A DNA stretch of 64,000 nt from Myxococcus landrumus. Lineage in GTDB: Bacteria > Myxococcota > Myxococcia > Myxococcales > Myxococcaceae. The position numbers were made by a program, and so were the translations under genes. Below the pieces are notes generated by a model. The model was given only the letters and a program-made list of their open reading frames with translations. It made no database searches and was not told where the DNA came from. The stretch is taken from positions 5,158,001 to 5,222,000 of the forward strand of contig NZ_CP071091.1 of the NCBI RefSeq assembly GCF_017301635.1, given 5' to 3'. This document shows, one piece after another, positions 20,351 to 28,085 of the stretch (its first letter is position 1; each line of letters starts with the position of its first letter).

Positions 20351-21349
20351 ATGAGCACGCTCACCGTCCTCTACATCACCGGCTGGTGCCGCAGCGGGAG
20401 CACCATCATCGGCAACGTGCTCAACGAGGTGGAGGGCTGCTTCCACACCGGTGAGCTGAGCTTCCTGTGGAAGAACGCCTACGGGAACGGCTCCAACACC
20501 TTGTGCGGCTGCGGCACCCATCTGGTGCAGTGCCCCCTGTGGTCCAAGGTGCTGGAGCAGGACCTGGCCCCGGGCGAGTCTCCCCAGGCACATGCCACTC
20601 GCGTCGTGCGGCGGCAGCAGTCCACCGTGCGAACCCGGCACACCTGGCGCGTGCTCCGCCAGGAGACCCCTTCGGCCGAGCTGTATGAACACGCGCGGCT
20701 GCTCGCGCGGACGTACCGCACCATCGCCGACGCGACGGGGAGCCACATCATCGTCGACAGCGGCAAGTTCCCCTCGGAGGCGGCGCTGCTGCCCCACGTC
20801 GGGGGCATCACTCCGTACTACCTGCACCTGGTGCGAGACCCTCGCGCCGTCGCGCACTCGTGGACGAAGACGAAGCAGTACGTCGTCCCCATGTCCGCCG
20901 CGCTCAGCACCGCGTACTGGTTCGGCTTCAACGTGGCCTCGGAGCTCGTCACGCGCCGTTATCCGGAGCGCTCGTTGTTCCTGCGCTACGAGGACTTCAT
21001 CGCCTCCCCGGCGGCCACGATTGACTCGCTCCTGGAGCTCATCCAGGTGGGACGCTCGGCCAATCCGGTGAAGGGCCGCACCGTCGAGCTGGGCCGCAAC
21101 CACACCGTCACGGGGAATCCGGACCGGTTCCTCAGTGGCACGACGCTGCTGCGGCCCGGTGACGATGCGTGGCGCAAGGACCTGGTGCCTCGGGTGAAGG
21201 CCCTGGTGTCCGCGCTGGCGTGGCCGCTGACGGGCCGCTACCACTATCGCGGTCCTCCGCCGCCCGCGCCTGTTGTTCCGGGACCGGAGCCCGTCGTGAA
21301 CGCTGGAGACTCCAGGAGGGAGACACTTGGAACTGGGACTCGCCAATAA
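20351..21349 (+). CDS. PAPS-dependent sulfotransferase
   Basis: 332 residues. The 5'-phosphosulfate loop reads GWCRSGSTIIGNVL near residues 11-24 and the 3'-phosphate site HLVRDPRAVAHSW near 160, the two diagnostic motifs of the sulfotransferase family. It begins 28 bp after lysY and its end overlaps the start of the SDR gene by 23 bp, so it belongs to the same operon. In azinomycin-type pathways a sulfotransferase turns a hydroxyl of the AmCP-bound amino acid into a sulfate leaving group before aziridine closure. This gene could do the same here, or could decorate the finished product. No homologue of the ring-closing enzyme is recognisable in the window. Confidence 0.87.
   Translation: MSTLTVLYITGWCRSGSTIIGNVLNEVEGCFHTGELSFLWKNAYGNGSNTLCGCGTHLVQCPLWSKVLEQDLAPGESPQAHATRVVRRQQSTVRTRHTWRVLRQETPSAELYEHARLLARTYRTIADATGSHIIVDSGKFPSEAALLPHVGGITPYYLHLVRDPRAVAHSWTKTKQYVVPMSAALSTAYWFGFNVASELVTRRYPERSLFLRYEDFIASPAATIDSLLELIQVGRSANPVKGRTVELGRNHTVTGNPDRFLSGTTLLRPGDDAWRKDLVPRVKALVSALAWPLTGRYHYRGPPPPAPVVPGPEPVVNAGDSRRETLGTGTRQ
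21314..21320 (+). promoter_or_regulatory. Strong Shine-Dalgarno fixing a TTG start
   Basis: AGGAGGG lies six bases before the TTG at 21327, inside the end of the sulfotransferase gene. It decides the start of the SDR gene and implies coupled translation across the 23-bp overlap. Confidence 0.75.
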
Positions 21350-22106
21350 GGTCGCGCTCATCGCGGGGGGCTCCAGCGGACTGGGGCTCGCCGTGGCCGA
21401 GGAGCTGGTGAAGGAAGGGGCTCACGTCGCGATTGCCGCTCGCGACGCGGACCGGCTCTCGCGTGCGGAACAACATCTGCGCTCGCTGTCTCGCGGAGGC
21501 AAGGTGCTGGCCTCTCGCGTGGACCTGCGGGAGCACAGCGCCTCTCGCGCCTGGGTGGAGGAGGTCGCGGGCAAGCTGGGCGGCCCGCACATCGTCGTCA
21601 CGAACAGCGCGGGTCCACCGCCGGGGCCCGCGACCAAGTTCGACATCATGGCGTACCAGGAGGCCGTCGATACGGTGATGCTGCCGGCCATCAACCTGGC
21701 GCTGGCCTCGCTGCCGTACATGAAGGCCGGACAATGGGGACGGTTGTTGTTCATCACCTCGGAGACGGTGGTGCGCCCCGTAGCCCGCTTCGCGCTGTCC
21801 GGCATGGCACGGCTGGGCATCGTCGGCTTCTCGGCCGCGCTGGTGCAGGAGCTGGGGGACTGCGGCATCACCGTCAACGTGCTCGCGCCGGGCTACACGC
21901 GGACGCCTCCGGTGGAGCGCACGGCGGGGGCCAACACGGGGGACGTGGAGGCGGGGCTTCGCGCCATGGCGGCGCACATCCCGATGCGCCGCGTGGGACG
22001 TCCGGAGGAGTTCGCCGCGGCGGCGGCCTTCCTCGCCAGTGAGCGTGCGTCGTTCATCACCGGCACGGTGCAGTTGGTGGATGGCGGCGCGAGCGTCGTC
22101 GGATGA
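21327..22106 (+). CDS. Atypical short-chain dehydrogenase/reductase family protein
   Basis: 259 residues from a TTG start with an excellent SD. The Rossmann loop GGSSGLG near residue 14 and the C-terminal ITGTVQLVDGG are SDR hallmarks. Where classical SDRs have YxxxK this protein reads RFALSGMARLG, so the catalytic tyrosine is phenylalanine and the lysine is absent. It resembles the known BKR-like subgroup whose members lack the canonical tetrad (cd05344-type, recalled from memory). It may still bind NAD(P) and use other residues, or may have a non-redox role. Its 3' end overlaps lysZ in ATGA. In context it could reduce the ketone left by transketolase. Confidence 0.85.
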   Translation: MELGLANKVALIAGGSSGLGLAVAEELVKEGAHVAIAARDADRLSRAEQHLRSLSRGGKVLASRVDLREHSASRAWVEEVAGKLGGPHIVVTNSAGPPPGPATKFDIMAYQEAVDTVMLPAINLALASLPYMKAGQWGRLLFITSETVVRPVARFALSGMARLGIVGFSAALVQELGDCGITVNVLAPGYTRTPPVERTAGANTGDVEAGLRAMAAHIPMRRVGRPEEFAAAAAFLASERASFITGTVQLVDGGASVVG

Positions 22107-22960
22107 GCACGTTGCCGCAGGGCACCGCGCCGCTGGTGGTGAAGATTGGCGGCGCGGCGGGCGTGGACCTGGACAACGTCTGCGCCGACGTGGCCGAGCT
22201 GCGTCGGCGAGGCGAGCAGGTGGTGGTGGTGAATGGCGGCTCGGAGGCGGGCGATGCACTGCTGGCCTCGCTGGGCATGGAGCGTCCCGAGGCGCTGACC
22301 GCTTCTGGCAACGTGGTGCGGCTCACGAATGAGGCCACGCTGCGGGTGCTGACGATGGCGTGGGTGGGGGATGTGAACAAGCGCGCGGTGCTCGCGCTCC
22401 TGGCTCGGGGCGTGGATGCACTGGGGCTCTGCGGCGCGGATGGGCGAGTGCTCGTGGCGCGGCGCAGGCCGCCGTTGAAGCTCCAGGAGGGGGCGCGGAC
22501 TCGCATCGACCGGAGCCACCTCGCGGGAGAAATCACGGAGGTGAACACGCGGCTGTTGCGCGTGCTGCTGGAGGCGGGACAGACGCCGGTCATCTGTCCT
22601 CCGGCGGTGACGGAGGATGGGGTGTTGGTGAATGTGGATGCGGACCAGGTGGCCGCGTCCATCGCGGCGGCGTTGGGGGCGCGTGCGTTGGTGATGCTCT
22701 CCAACGTGGCGGGGCTGCTGGAGGACCCGGCCGACCCCACCACGCTCATCCGCGCGAGCGACGATGTGGAGCGGGTCATGGGCTTCGCCAAGGGACGCAT
22801 GCGGTACAAGCTGGAGGCCGCTCGTCGGGCACTCGTCGGTGGCGTTCCTTGCGCCTACGTCACGGCATCCAGCATCGCGAGGCCCGTGCTCTCCGCGCTC
22901 GCGCATGAGGCCGGCACACAACTGACGTCTCCTCGGAAGGTGGCCCATGCGGGCGCGTGA
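22103..22960 (+). CDS. lysZ: LysZ/ArgB-like amino acid kinase
   Basis: 285 residues, starting in an ATGA overlap with the SDR gene. It is of the acetylglutamate kinase fold: VVKIGGAAG at the N-terminus, the VVNGGSEAGDALL loop, GNVVRLTNEATLRV, GDVNKRAVLALLARG and the nucleotide-binding end VMLSNVAGLL with KGRMRYKLEAA. The NK and LTNEAT patterns fit LysZ, which phosphorylates the side-chain carboxylate of an AmCP-bound amino acid. The VVNGGSE loop departs from the usual HGGG and may matter for specificity. It acts before the LysY-like reductase although it is encoded after it. Confidence 0.84.
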   Translation: MSTLPQGTAPLVVKIGGAAGVDLDNVCADVAELRRRGEQVVVVNGGSEAGDALLASLGMERPEALTASGNVVRLTNEATLRVLTMAWVGDVNKRAVLALLARGVDALGLCGADGRVLVARRRPPLKLQEGARTRIDRSHLAGEITEVNTRLLRVLLEAGQTPVICPPAVTEDGVLVNVDADQVAASIAAALGARALVMLSNVAGLLEDPADPTTLIRASDDVERVMGFAKGRMRYKLEAARRALVGGVPCAYVTASSIARPVLSALAHEAGTQLTSPRKVAHAGA

Positions 22961-24020
22961 GCAGAGCGCGGAGCTCTTGCGGTGGATGTTGGAGCACTAC
23001 AGCCCGAGCCATCACGAGGCGGGCTTCTCCCATGCGCTCGTGCACCGGCTGGAGCAACGCGGCTGGCGCGCCCATGTCGATGAAGTGGGCAACACCGTGG
23101 CCAGCCTCGGTGACGGCGACACCTGCGTCGCGATGCTCGGCCACATCGACACGGTTCCGGGTGAAATCCCCGTGCGCCTGGACGGCACGCGCCTCTTCGG
23201 ACGTGGCGCCGTCGACGCGAAGGGCGCACTCGCCGCCTTCATCGAAGCGGTGGAGCTGCTCGAGGACTCGGAGCGCGCCGGGAAGCGCTTCCTGCTCCTC
23301 GGCTGTGTCGAAGAGGAAGTCGCCATCACCCGTGGCGCGTTCCATGCGCGCGAGCATCACCGGCCCGACTTCGTCATCAACGGCGAGCCCAGCGGCGCCC
23401 ACGCCATCACCGTCGGCTACAAGGGACTGGCCCGCTTTGAGCTCGAGTACCGCGCCGCCCGCCGCCACACCGCCAGCCGTGGCTACCGCGCCCCCGCGGA
23501 GCACCTCGTCGACTCCTGGAATGCCCTGCGCCGCCGCTGCGATGAACGCAACACTGGCGCCTCCCTCTTCGAGCAGGACATCCCCGCCCTCCTCTCCTTC
23601 CACACCGGCACCGACGAAGCCACCGAGTGGGCCACCGCCCAGCTCAACGTCCGCACCGGCCCCACCACCGACGTGGACGCGCTGGTCGCCTGTCTCTCCA
23701 GCGTCCCCGACGTCGCGGTGAAGACCGTGTCCGCCAAGCAGGCCGTCTCCACCGACGGCAACGACCCGCTCACCCGCGCCTTCAAGCAGTCCATCCGCGA
23801 GCGAGGCGCACGCCCCACCCTTCGCGTGAAGGCTGGCACCTCCGACTGGAACACCGTGGCCAGCGCCTGGCTCGTGCCCACCGTCGCCTATGGCCCTGGG
23901 GACTCCTCCCTGGACCACACACCCACTGAGCACATCGAGCTGCCCGAATACGAAGAGGGCGTCTCCGTGCTGGCCCGCGTCCTCGCCCTGCTCCCCGCCG
24001 CACCGAACCGCTCGCGCTGA
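22947..24020 (+). CDS. lysK: LysK-like M20 family deacylase (carrier release hydrolase)
   Basis: 357 residues from the ATG at 22947, overlapping lysZ by 14 bp. It has the M20 metallopeptidase signatures GHIDTVPGE, the bridging aspartate and lysine in [11 protein letters not shown], the catalytic EEE in [10 protein letters not shown], and the terminal histidine in [12 protein letters not shown]. LysK cleaves the finished amino acid from the LysW carrier, so this would end the carrier-bound phase and hand the free amino acid to the NRPS. It is the last gene of the operon and meets the MFS transporter gene tail to tail seven bases later. Confidence 0.84.
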   Translation: MRAREQSAELLRWMLEHYSPSHHEAGFSHALVHRLEQRGWRAHVDEVGNTVASLGDGDTCVAMLGHIDTVPGEIPVRLDGTRLFGRGAVDAKGALAAFIEAVELLEDSERAGKRFLLLGCVEEEVAITRGAFHAREHHRPDFVINGEPSGAHAITVGYKGLARFELEYRAARRHTASRGYRAPAEHLVDSWNALRRRCDERNTGASLFEQDIPALLSFHTGTDEATEWATAQLNVRTGPTTDVDALVACLSSVPDVAVKTVSAKQAVSTDGNDPLTRAFKQSIRERGARPTLRVKAGTSDWNTVASAWLVPTVAYGPGDSSLDHTPTEHIELPEYEEGVSVLARVLALLPAAPNRSR

Positions 24021-24027
24021 GCCAGCG

Positions 24028-25266
24028 TCAGGTGCTCGCGACCTCCACGCTCCGAGCCCGCCGCATCCGAACCACCAGCACCACGCCCAGGAACAACATC
24101 GCGGCGCCCGCGGTGATGGGTCGCACGCCCACCCGGTCCGCGAGCGCGCCCTGCGCCCAGACACCGAATGAGTAGCCCACGTTGATCAACAACATCGCGA
24201 GGCTGCTCACCCGCCCCTGAAGCTCCCGAGGCGTGCGCTCCTGGCAGCGCGTGTTCAACCCGGCAATCAGCACCAGGTAGAACGCGCCCACCACGAACAT
24301 GGCCCCCATCGCCACCGGCAACGTGGGCGACAACCAGTACACCGCCGTCACCGGCCCCATCACCAGCATCGCGATGTCCAGCACCCGCTCCCGCCCCCAG
24401 CGCGCGGACATCGGCCCCACCACCCCCGAAGCCAACAGCGCCCCCAGCCCCTGCATCGAGATGAGCATCGACGCGGCGGAGGCCCCCGCGCCCAGCACCT
24501 GGAGCGCGAACACCGGCACCAGCGCGATGAAGGGCGAGATGAAGATGGCGACCATGAACAGCCCCAGCATCGCCCCCCAAATCACCGCGTCGCCGCGCGC
24601 CATGCGCACGCCCGCGGAGAGCTGACTCCAGAAGCCCTCCTGCGACGCGGGCCGAGCCGCATGCGGCTCCGCCTTCACCTGCGCCACCGCCAGCAACACC
24701 GCACTGAAGGACAGCGCGTTCGCCAGGAGCACCCAGGCCACGCCGCCCATCGCCAGCCCCCACGCCGCCACCACCGGCCCCAGGATGCGCCCCAGGTTGA
24801 ACTGCGCCGAGGTGAGCGTCAGCGCGCTGTGCAGGTCCTCCTTCGGCACCAGTCCCGCGAGCAGCGCGGTGAAGCCCGGCCCGGAGACCACATGCACACA
24901 GCCGTTGAGGAAGGAGATGACCGCCACGGCCTCCACCGTGAGCCGACCGTTGAAGGCCAGCGCGGCCAGCACGCCCGCGAGCAGCGCCTGCGCCAGCGCG
25001 CACACCGCGATGTACACGCGCCGGTCGAAGCGGTCCGCCAGCGCGCCGCCCAACGGAGAGAGGATGAGCGAAGGCAGGTACGTGAGCGCCGCGACCCCGC
25101 CCGTCCACTCCGCGCGGCCCGTCATCTCCGTGACGAAGACGCCCAGCGCGAGCACCTCCATCCATGTGCCGACGTTGGAGACCAGCGCCCCCAACCACAT
25201 GGCGACGAACTCGCGATGACGGAAGGCTCGGAACGACGAGAGGGACTCAGCGGACGCGGTGGTCAC
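24028..25266 (-). CDS. Major facilitator superfamily transporter (MFS_3/EntS-like)
   Basis: 412 residues from a GTG start. The N-terminal FRAFRHREFVAMWLGALVSN and the loop GGALADRFDRR between the second and third helices are typical of EntS/MFS_3 exporters; about twelve hydrophobic segments follow, with an RWGRERVLD loop in the second half. It lies 49 bp after gpsA on the same strand, so it may be cotranscribed with it. It could export the product of the adjacent cluster, which ends seven bases away, but its opposite strand and its position after gpsA leave this open. An inverted repeat sits just upstream of the start codon. Confidence 0.85.
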   Translation of the reverse strand: MTTASAESLSSFRAFRHREFVAMWLGALVSNVGTWMEVLALGVFVTEMTGRAEWTGGVAALTYLPSLILSPLGGALADRFDRRVYIAVCALAQALLAGVLAALAFNGRLTVEAVAVISFLNGCVHVVSGPGFTALLAGLVPKEDLHSALTLTSAQFNLGRILGPVVAAWGLAMGGVAWVLLANALSFSAVLLAVAQVKAEPHAARPASQEGFWSQLSAGVRMARGDAVIWGAMLGLFMVAIFISPFIALVPVFALQVLGAGASAASMLISMQGLGALLASGVVGPMSARWGRERVLDIAMLVMGPVTAVYWLSPTLPVAMGAMFVVGAFYLVLIAGLNTRCQERTPRELQGRVSSLAMLLINVGYSFGVWAQGALADRVGVRPITAGAAMLFLGVVLVVRMRRARSVEVAST

Positions 25267-25268
25267 GA

Positions 25269-25289
25269 GGACTGCTGTTGTAACAGTCC
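25269..25289. repeat. Small inverted repeat before the MFS gene
   Basis: GGACTG and CAGTCC arms enclose the palindrome CTGTT-GT-AACAG, directly upstream of the MFS GTG start. The size and symmetry suit a repressor operator (TetR or MarR type) or a hairpin in the mRNA leader. It occurs once as far as I can see. Confidence 0.4.
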
Positions 25290-25315
25290 CTCATTCCGCG
25301 CGCACACCCACCCCG

Positions 25316-26317
25316 TCACACGAGCTCCGACTTGGGCTGACGGGTCATCAGGTCCACCACCGCCGACTTCGCGTTCTTGCCCTCGTAGGCAATCAGGTAG
25401 ACCTGCTGGCAGATGGGCAGCTCCACGCCCGTCTTGAGCGACAAGTCCCTCGCGCTGCGCGCCGTCTTCACGCCCTCCGCGACTTCCTTCATCTGCGAAA
25501 GGATGTCCTCCAACTTCCGGCCCTTGCCCAGCTCCATGCCCACGTGACGGTTGCGGCTCAACTCACCCGTACACGTCAGCACCAGGTCGCCCATGCCGGA
25601 CAGGCCCGACAGCGTCAGGGGGTTGGCGCCCTTGCGCACCGCCAGCCGGGTGATTTCCGCCAGGCCGCGCGTGATGATGGCCGCGCGCGCGTTGTGGCCC
25701 ATGCCCAGGCCATCCGCCATGCCCGCGGCGATGGCGATGACGTTCTTCAGCGCGCCGCCGTACTGCACGCCCACCACGTCCGTGGACGTGTAGCTGCGGA
25801 AGGTCTCCGTCTGGAGCGCCTTCTGGCAACGCACCGCCACCTTGTCCCAGTGCGACGCGATGGTCACCACCGTGGGCATGCGCCGCGCCAGCTCCTTGGC
25901 GAAGCTGGGTCCGGACAGCACGGCGATGTACGGGTGGAACGACTCCGGCAGGCAGTCCTCCAACAGCTCCGTCATCGTCAGCAGCGTCTCGTTCTCGATG
26001 CCCTTGGACACCGTGACGATGGGCACGTGGCTCGGCAGGAAGTCCTTGGCGCGGGCCAGCACCTCGCGCGTGGCGTGGCTCGGCGTGGCCAGCACCACCA
26101 GCTCCGAGCCCGTCAGCGCCTCCTCCAAGTCCCGGGTGGCGCGCACGCGCTCGGAGATGGGGATGCCCGGCAGGTAGGTGGGGTTCTCATGCCGGGTGTT
26201 GATGGAGTCCACCACCGACTGCTCGCGGCCCCAGAGACGGACCTCCTCGCAGTTCACCGCCAGCACGTTCGCCAGGGCCGTACCGAAAGAGCCGGAGCCG
26301 ATGACACTGCCTCGCAT
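25316..26317 (-). CDS. gpsA: NAD(P)-dependent glycerol-3-phosphate dehydrogenase
   Basis: 333 residues, the usual GpsA length. The nucleotide-binding loop GSGSFGTALA starts at residue 8. VSKGIENET and LSGPSFAKE are highly conserved blocks, the catalytic lysine is in GGALKNVIAIAAG, and the substrate-binding NRHVG and AEGVKTA motifs are present. It reduces dihydroxyacetone phosphate to sn-glycerol 3-phosphate for phospholipid synthesis in the cytoplasm. GAGG lies seven bases before the ATG. It follows an outer-membrane-like protein gene by 60 bp and precedes the MFS gene, all on the - strand. Confidence 0.96.
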   Translation of the reverse strand: MRGSVIGSGSFGTALANVLAVNCEEVRLWGREQSVVDSINTRHENPTYLPGIPISERVRATRDLEEALTGSELVVLATPSHATREVLARAKDFLPSHVPIVTVSKGIENETLLTMTELLEDCLPESFHPYIAVLSGPSFAKELARRMPTVVTIASHWDKVAVRCQKALQTETFRSYTSTDVVGVQYGGALKNVIAIAAGMADGLGMGHNARAAIITRGLAEITRLAVRKGANPLTLSGLSGMGDLVLTCTGELSRNRHVGMELGKGRKLEDILSQMKEVAEGVKTARSARDLSLKTGVELPICQQVYLIAYEGKNAKSAVVDLMTRQPKSELV

Positions 26318-26377
26318 GGAAGACCTCGCTCAGGAGAGATGAAGAGATGGGCACTGCCGCGCCGACGGCCCGGGCTT

Positions 26378-27319
26378 CTAGAGGCCGGTGACGATGCCGA
26401 CGGACACCACCGGCATGAAGTCCGCGTCGACGGAGTGACCGCGGAAGTCGCCCCCCGCGGAGACAAAGTAGGACGTTTTCTCGCTCAGCGGCATCTCCGC
26501 GCCCACGCGGAACGTCCACGCGCTGGCCGACACCTGGTCGGGCGGCAGTCCTCCCAGCGGCGTGCGCTGGGTGGGCTCCGTGTCCACCGTGAGCAGGTAG
26601 CGCGCGTCCACGAACAGCCGCCGGGCGCGCTGGCCCTGGAACTGGAAGGAGCCCACGAGGCCGGGCATGACGTTCCAGTTGCGCCGCCCCGTCACGTAGC
26701 GCGCGCCTCGCACCTCCACGCTGGCCGACCGCAGGAAGAACGCGTGACTGGCTTCCATCACCACGCCCAGGCTCCAGCGAGGGCCGCCGTCCAGCACGCT
26801 CCATCGCCAGCCCAGCCGGGCCTCGTTCATCAAGCCATAGAGGCTGTCGAACCCCACCAGCACGTCGAACCGGGACGTCACCCCCACGGCGACGCGCGCC
26901 GACAGCGTGGGGAAGCCCAGCGAGAACGCCACCGCCACCCCGCCCGCCCCCACGGTGCGAGCCCCCAGCAGGCTCACCCGGTTGGGCACGAGGGCAGGCG
27001 TGGGCGCGGGCGGCTCGGGTGGGGGCCTGGGGCGCTTCTCGGCGCTGTCTTGCAGGTCCTCCACCGGCACCAGCGGCGGCCGGCCGGAGGGCTCGGGCAG
27101 CGGCACGGCGGCGGCACCTGGCGAGGGCTCGGCGGGGCGCCCGGGGAACTCGGTCCACGCGGCCTCGTCCGGGGCCTGGTTCCGACGGGGGACCTCCACC
27201 GGCACGGCAGGAGCCCTGGACGGGCCTGGCGCGGGCGAAGCGGCCGCGGGGACCTGGGCCCAGACGGGCGGCCCCAGCACGAGGGCGAGTGGCACCAATA
27301 GGAAGCGGACGGGGGGCAT
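26378..27319 (-). CDS. Exported protein, probably an outer-membrane beta-barrel
   Basis: 313 residues when started at the ATG at 27319, which gives a clean signal peptide (MPPVRFLLVPLALVLG, cleavage after VWAQ). An upstream in-frame ATG at 27367 has GGGAG seven bases before it and would lengthen the signal region by 16 residues. A proline-rich linker of about 120 residues follows. The last 190 residues show alternating short beta-like strands (LGWRWSVLDGG, SLGVVMEASH, FRVGAEMPLSEKTSYF) as in small outer-membrane barrels. No family was recognised. It may share a transcript with gpsA. Confidence 0.72.
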   Translation of the reverse strand: MPPVRFLLVPLALVLGPPVWAQVPAAASPAPGPSRAPAVPVEVPRRNQAPDEAAWTEFPGRPAEPSPGAAAVPLPEPSGRPPLVPVEDLQDSAEKRPRPPPEPPAPTPALVPNRVSLLGARTVGAGGVAVAFSLGFPTLSARVAVGVTSRFDVLVGFDSLYGLMNEARLGWRWSVLDGGPRWSLGVVMEASHAFFLRSASVEVRGARYVTGRRNWNVMPGLVGSFQFQGQRARRLFVDARYLLTVDTEPTQRTPLGGLPPDQVSASAWTFRVGAEMPLSEKTSYFVSAGGDFRGHSVDADFMPVVSVGIVTGL

Positions 27320-27502
27320 GAACGCGCCCGCCAGCTTAGTCCACGGCGAGGGAAGGACACGAGCCATGCCTGGCTCCCACCCGCCGTGCAGCCACCGGGT
27401 GGGCTCGCGACACGAAAGGGAAACGTCTCCGCGACGCAGCCTCACCGGTCTACCATCCGCCCCGCGCCAGGGACGGGCGGGCGCCTGAGGAGAGACCACC
27501 AG

Positions 27503-28078
27503 ATGAGGGCAGTCGGCGGGCGCGCGGCGCTGTGGGTGACACTGGCCTTGGGACTCGCATGCCGTTCGCGCACGCCAGAGTCGGCGACGGACGCGGGCCC
27601 TACGCGTACGCCCGTCACCCAGGCGACACTTCCCTCATGCGAGGCGCTGCTCCCCGCGGACGTGCGCGAGGCCATGCTGCCCGGCTTCACGATGAAGCAG
27701 GAGCGCGCATGTCCGACTTGCGGCCCTCTTTGCATCTTCCACTCCGCTTCCGAGAAGGACGTCACCGTGTCGGTGACATGGGACTGCCAGCCGCACTACA
27801 CCCAGGCGGACCCGCATGCGCTGCTGGCCCCGACGCTCCAGGCGGGGGGCGAGGAGATTCCCGCGCTCGGCCGCGCCGCCGCGCGCCGCTCACCCGCGCA
27901 AGGCATGTTGCAGGTGATGGCCTGGGACGACGACACGCCCTGCGCGCTCGTCGTCACCTGGCTGGGCGGAGAGCCGGAGCAGGCCGTGGACGTGGCCCGC
28001 GCCGCGCTCACCGCCACGCGACCGGAGCTGCTCCAACCCGCGGCCCCCGCGCCACCTCCGGACGCGGGCACCCCGTGA
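27503..28078 (+). CDS. Lipoprotein of unknown function
   Basis: 191 residues from the ATG at 27503, with GAGGAG about ten bases upstream. The lipobox LGLAC lies near residue 20. The mature part has cysteine pairs (ACPTCGPLC, DCQPH, CALVV) and ends in a proline/alanine-rich tail. It is probably exported and attached to the outer membrane. No known domain is recognised. It ends seven bases before the convergent cytochrome gene. Confidence 0.75.
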   Translation: MRAVGGRAALWVTLALGLACRSRTPESATDAGPTRTPVTQATLPSCEALLPADVREAMLPGFTMKQERACPTCGPLCIFHSASEKDVTVSVTWDCQPHYTQADPHALLAPTLQAGGEEIPALGRAAARRSPAQGMLQVMAWDDDTPCALVVTWLGGEPEQAVDVARAALTATRPELLQPAAPAPPPDAGTP

Positions 28079-28085
28079 GCCCGCG

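Noticed and set aside
18444..24020. A primary lysine or arginine biosynthesis operon
   Set aside because: It lacks the other lysine or arginine genes and contains a split transketolase, sulfotransferase and SDR, divergently arranged with NRPS genes.
27320..27502. Coding in the gap before the small lipoprotein
   Set aside because: Open frames here are only extensions of neighbours without signal peptide or SD support, apart from the alternative start at 27367 noted in the entry.
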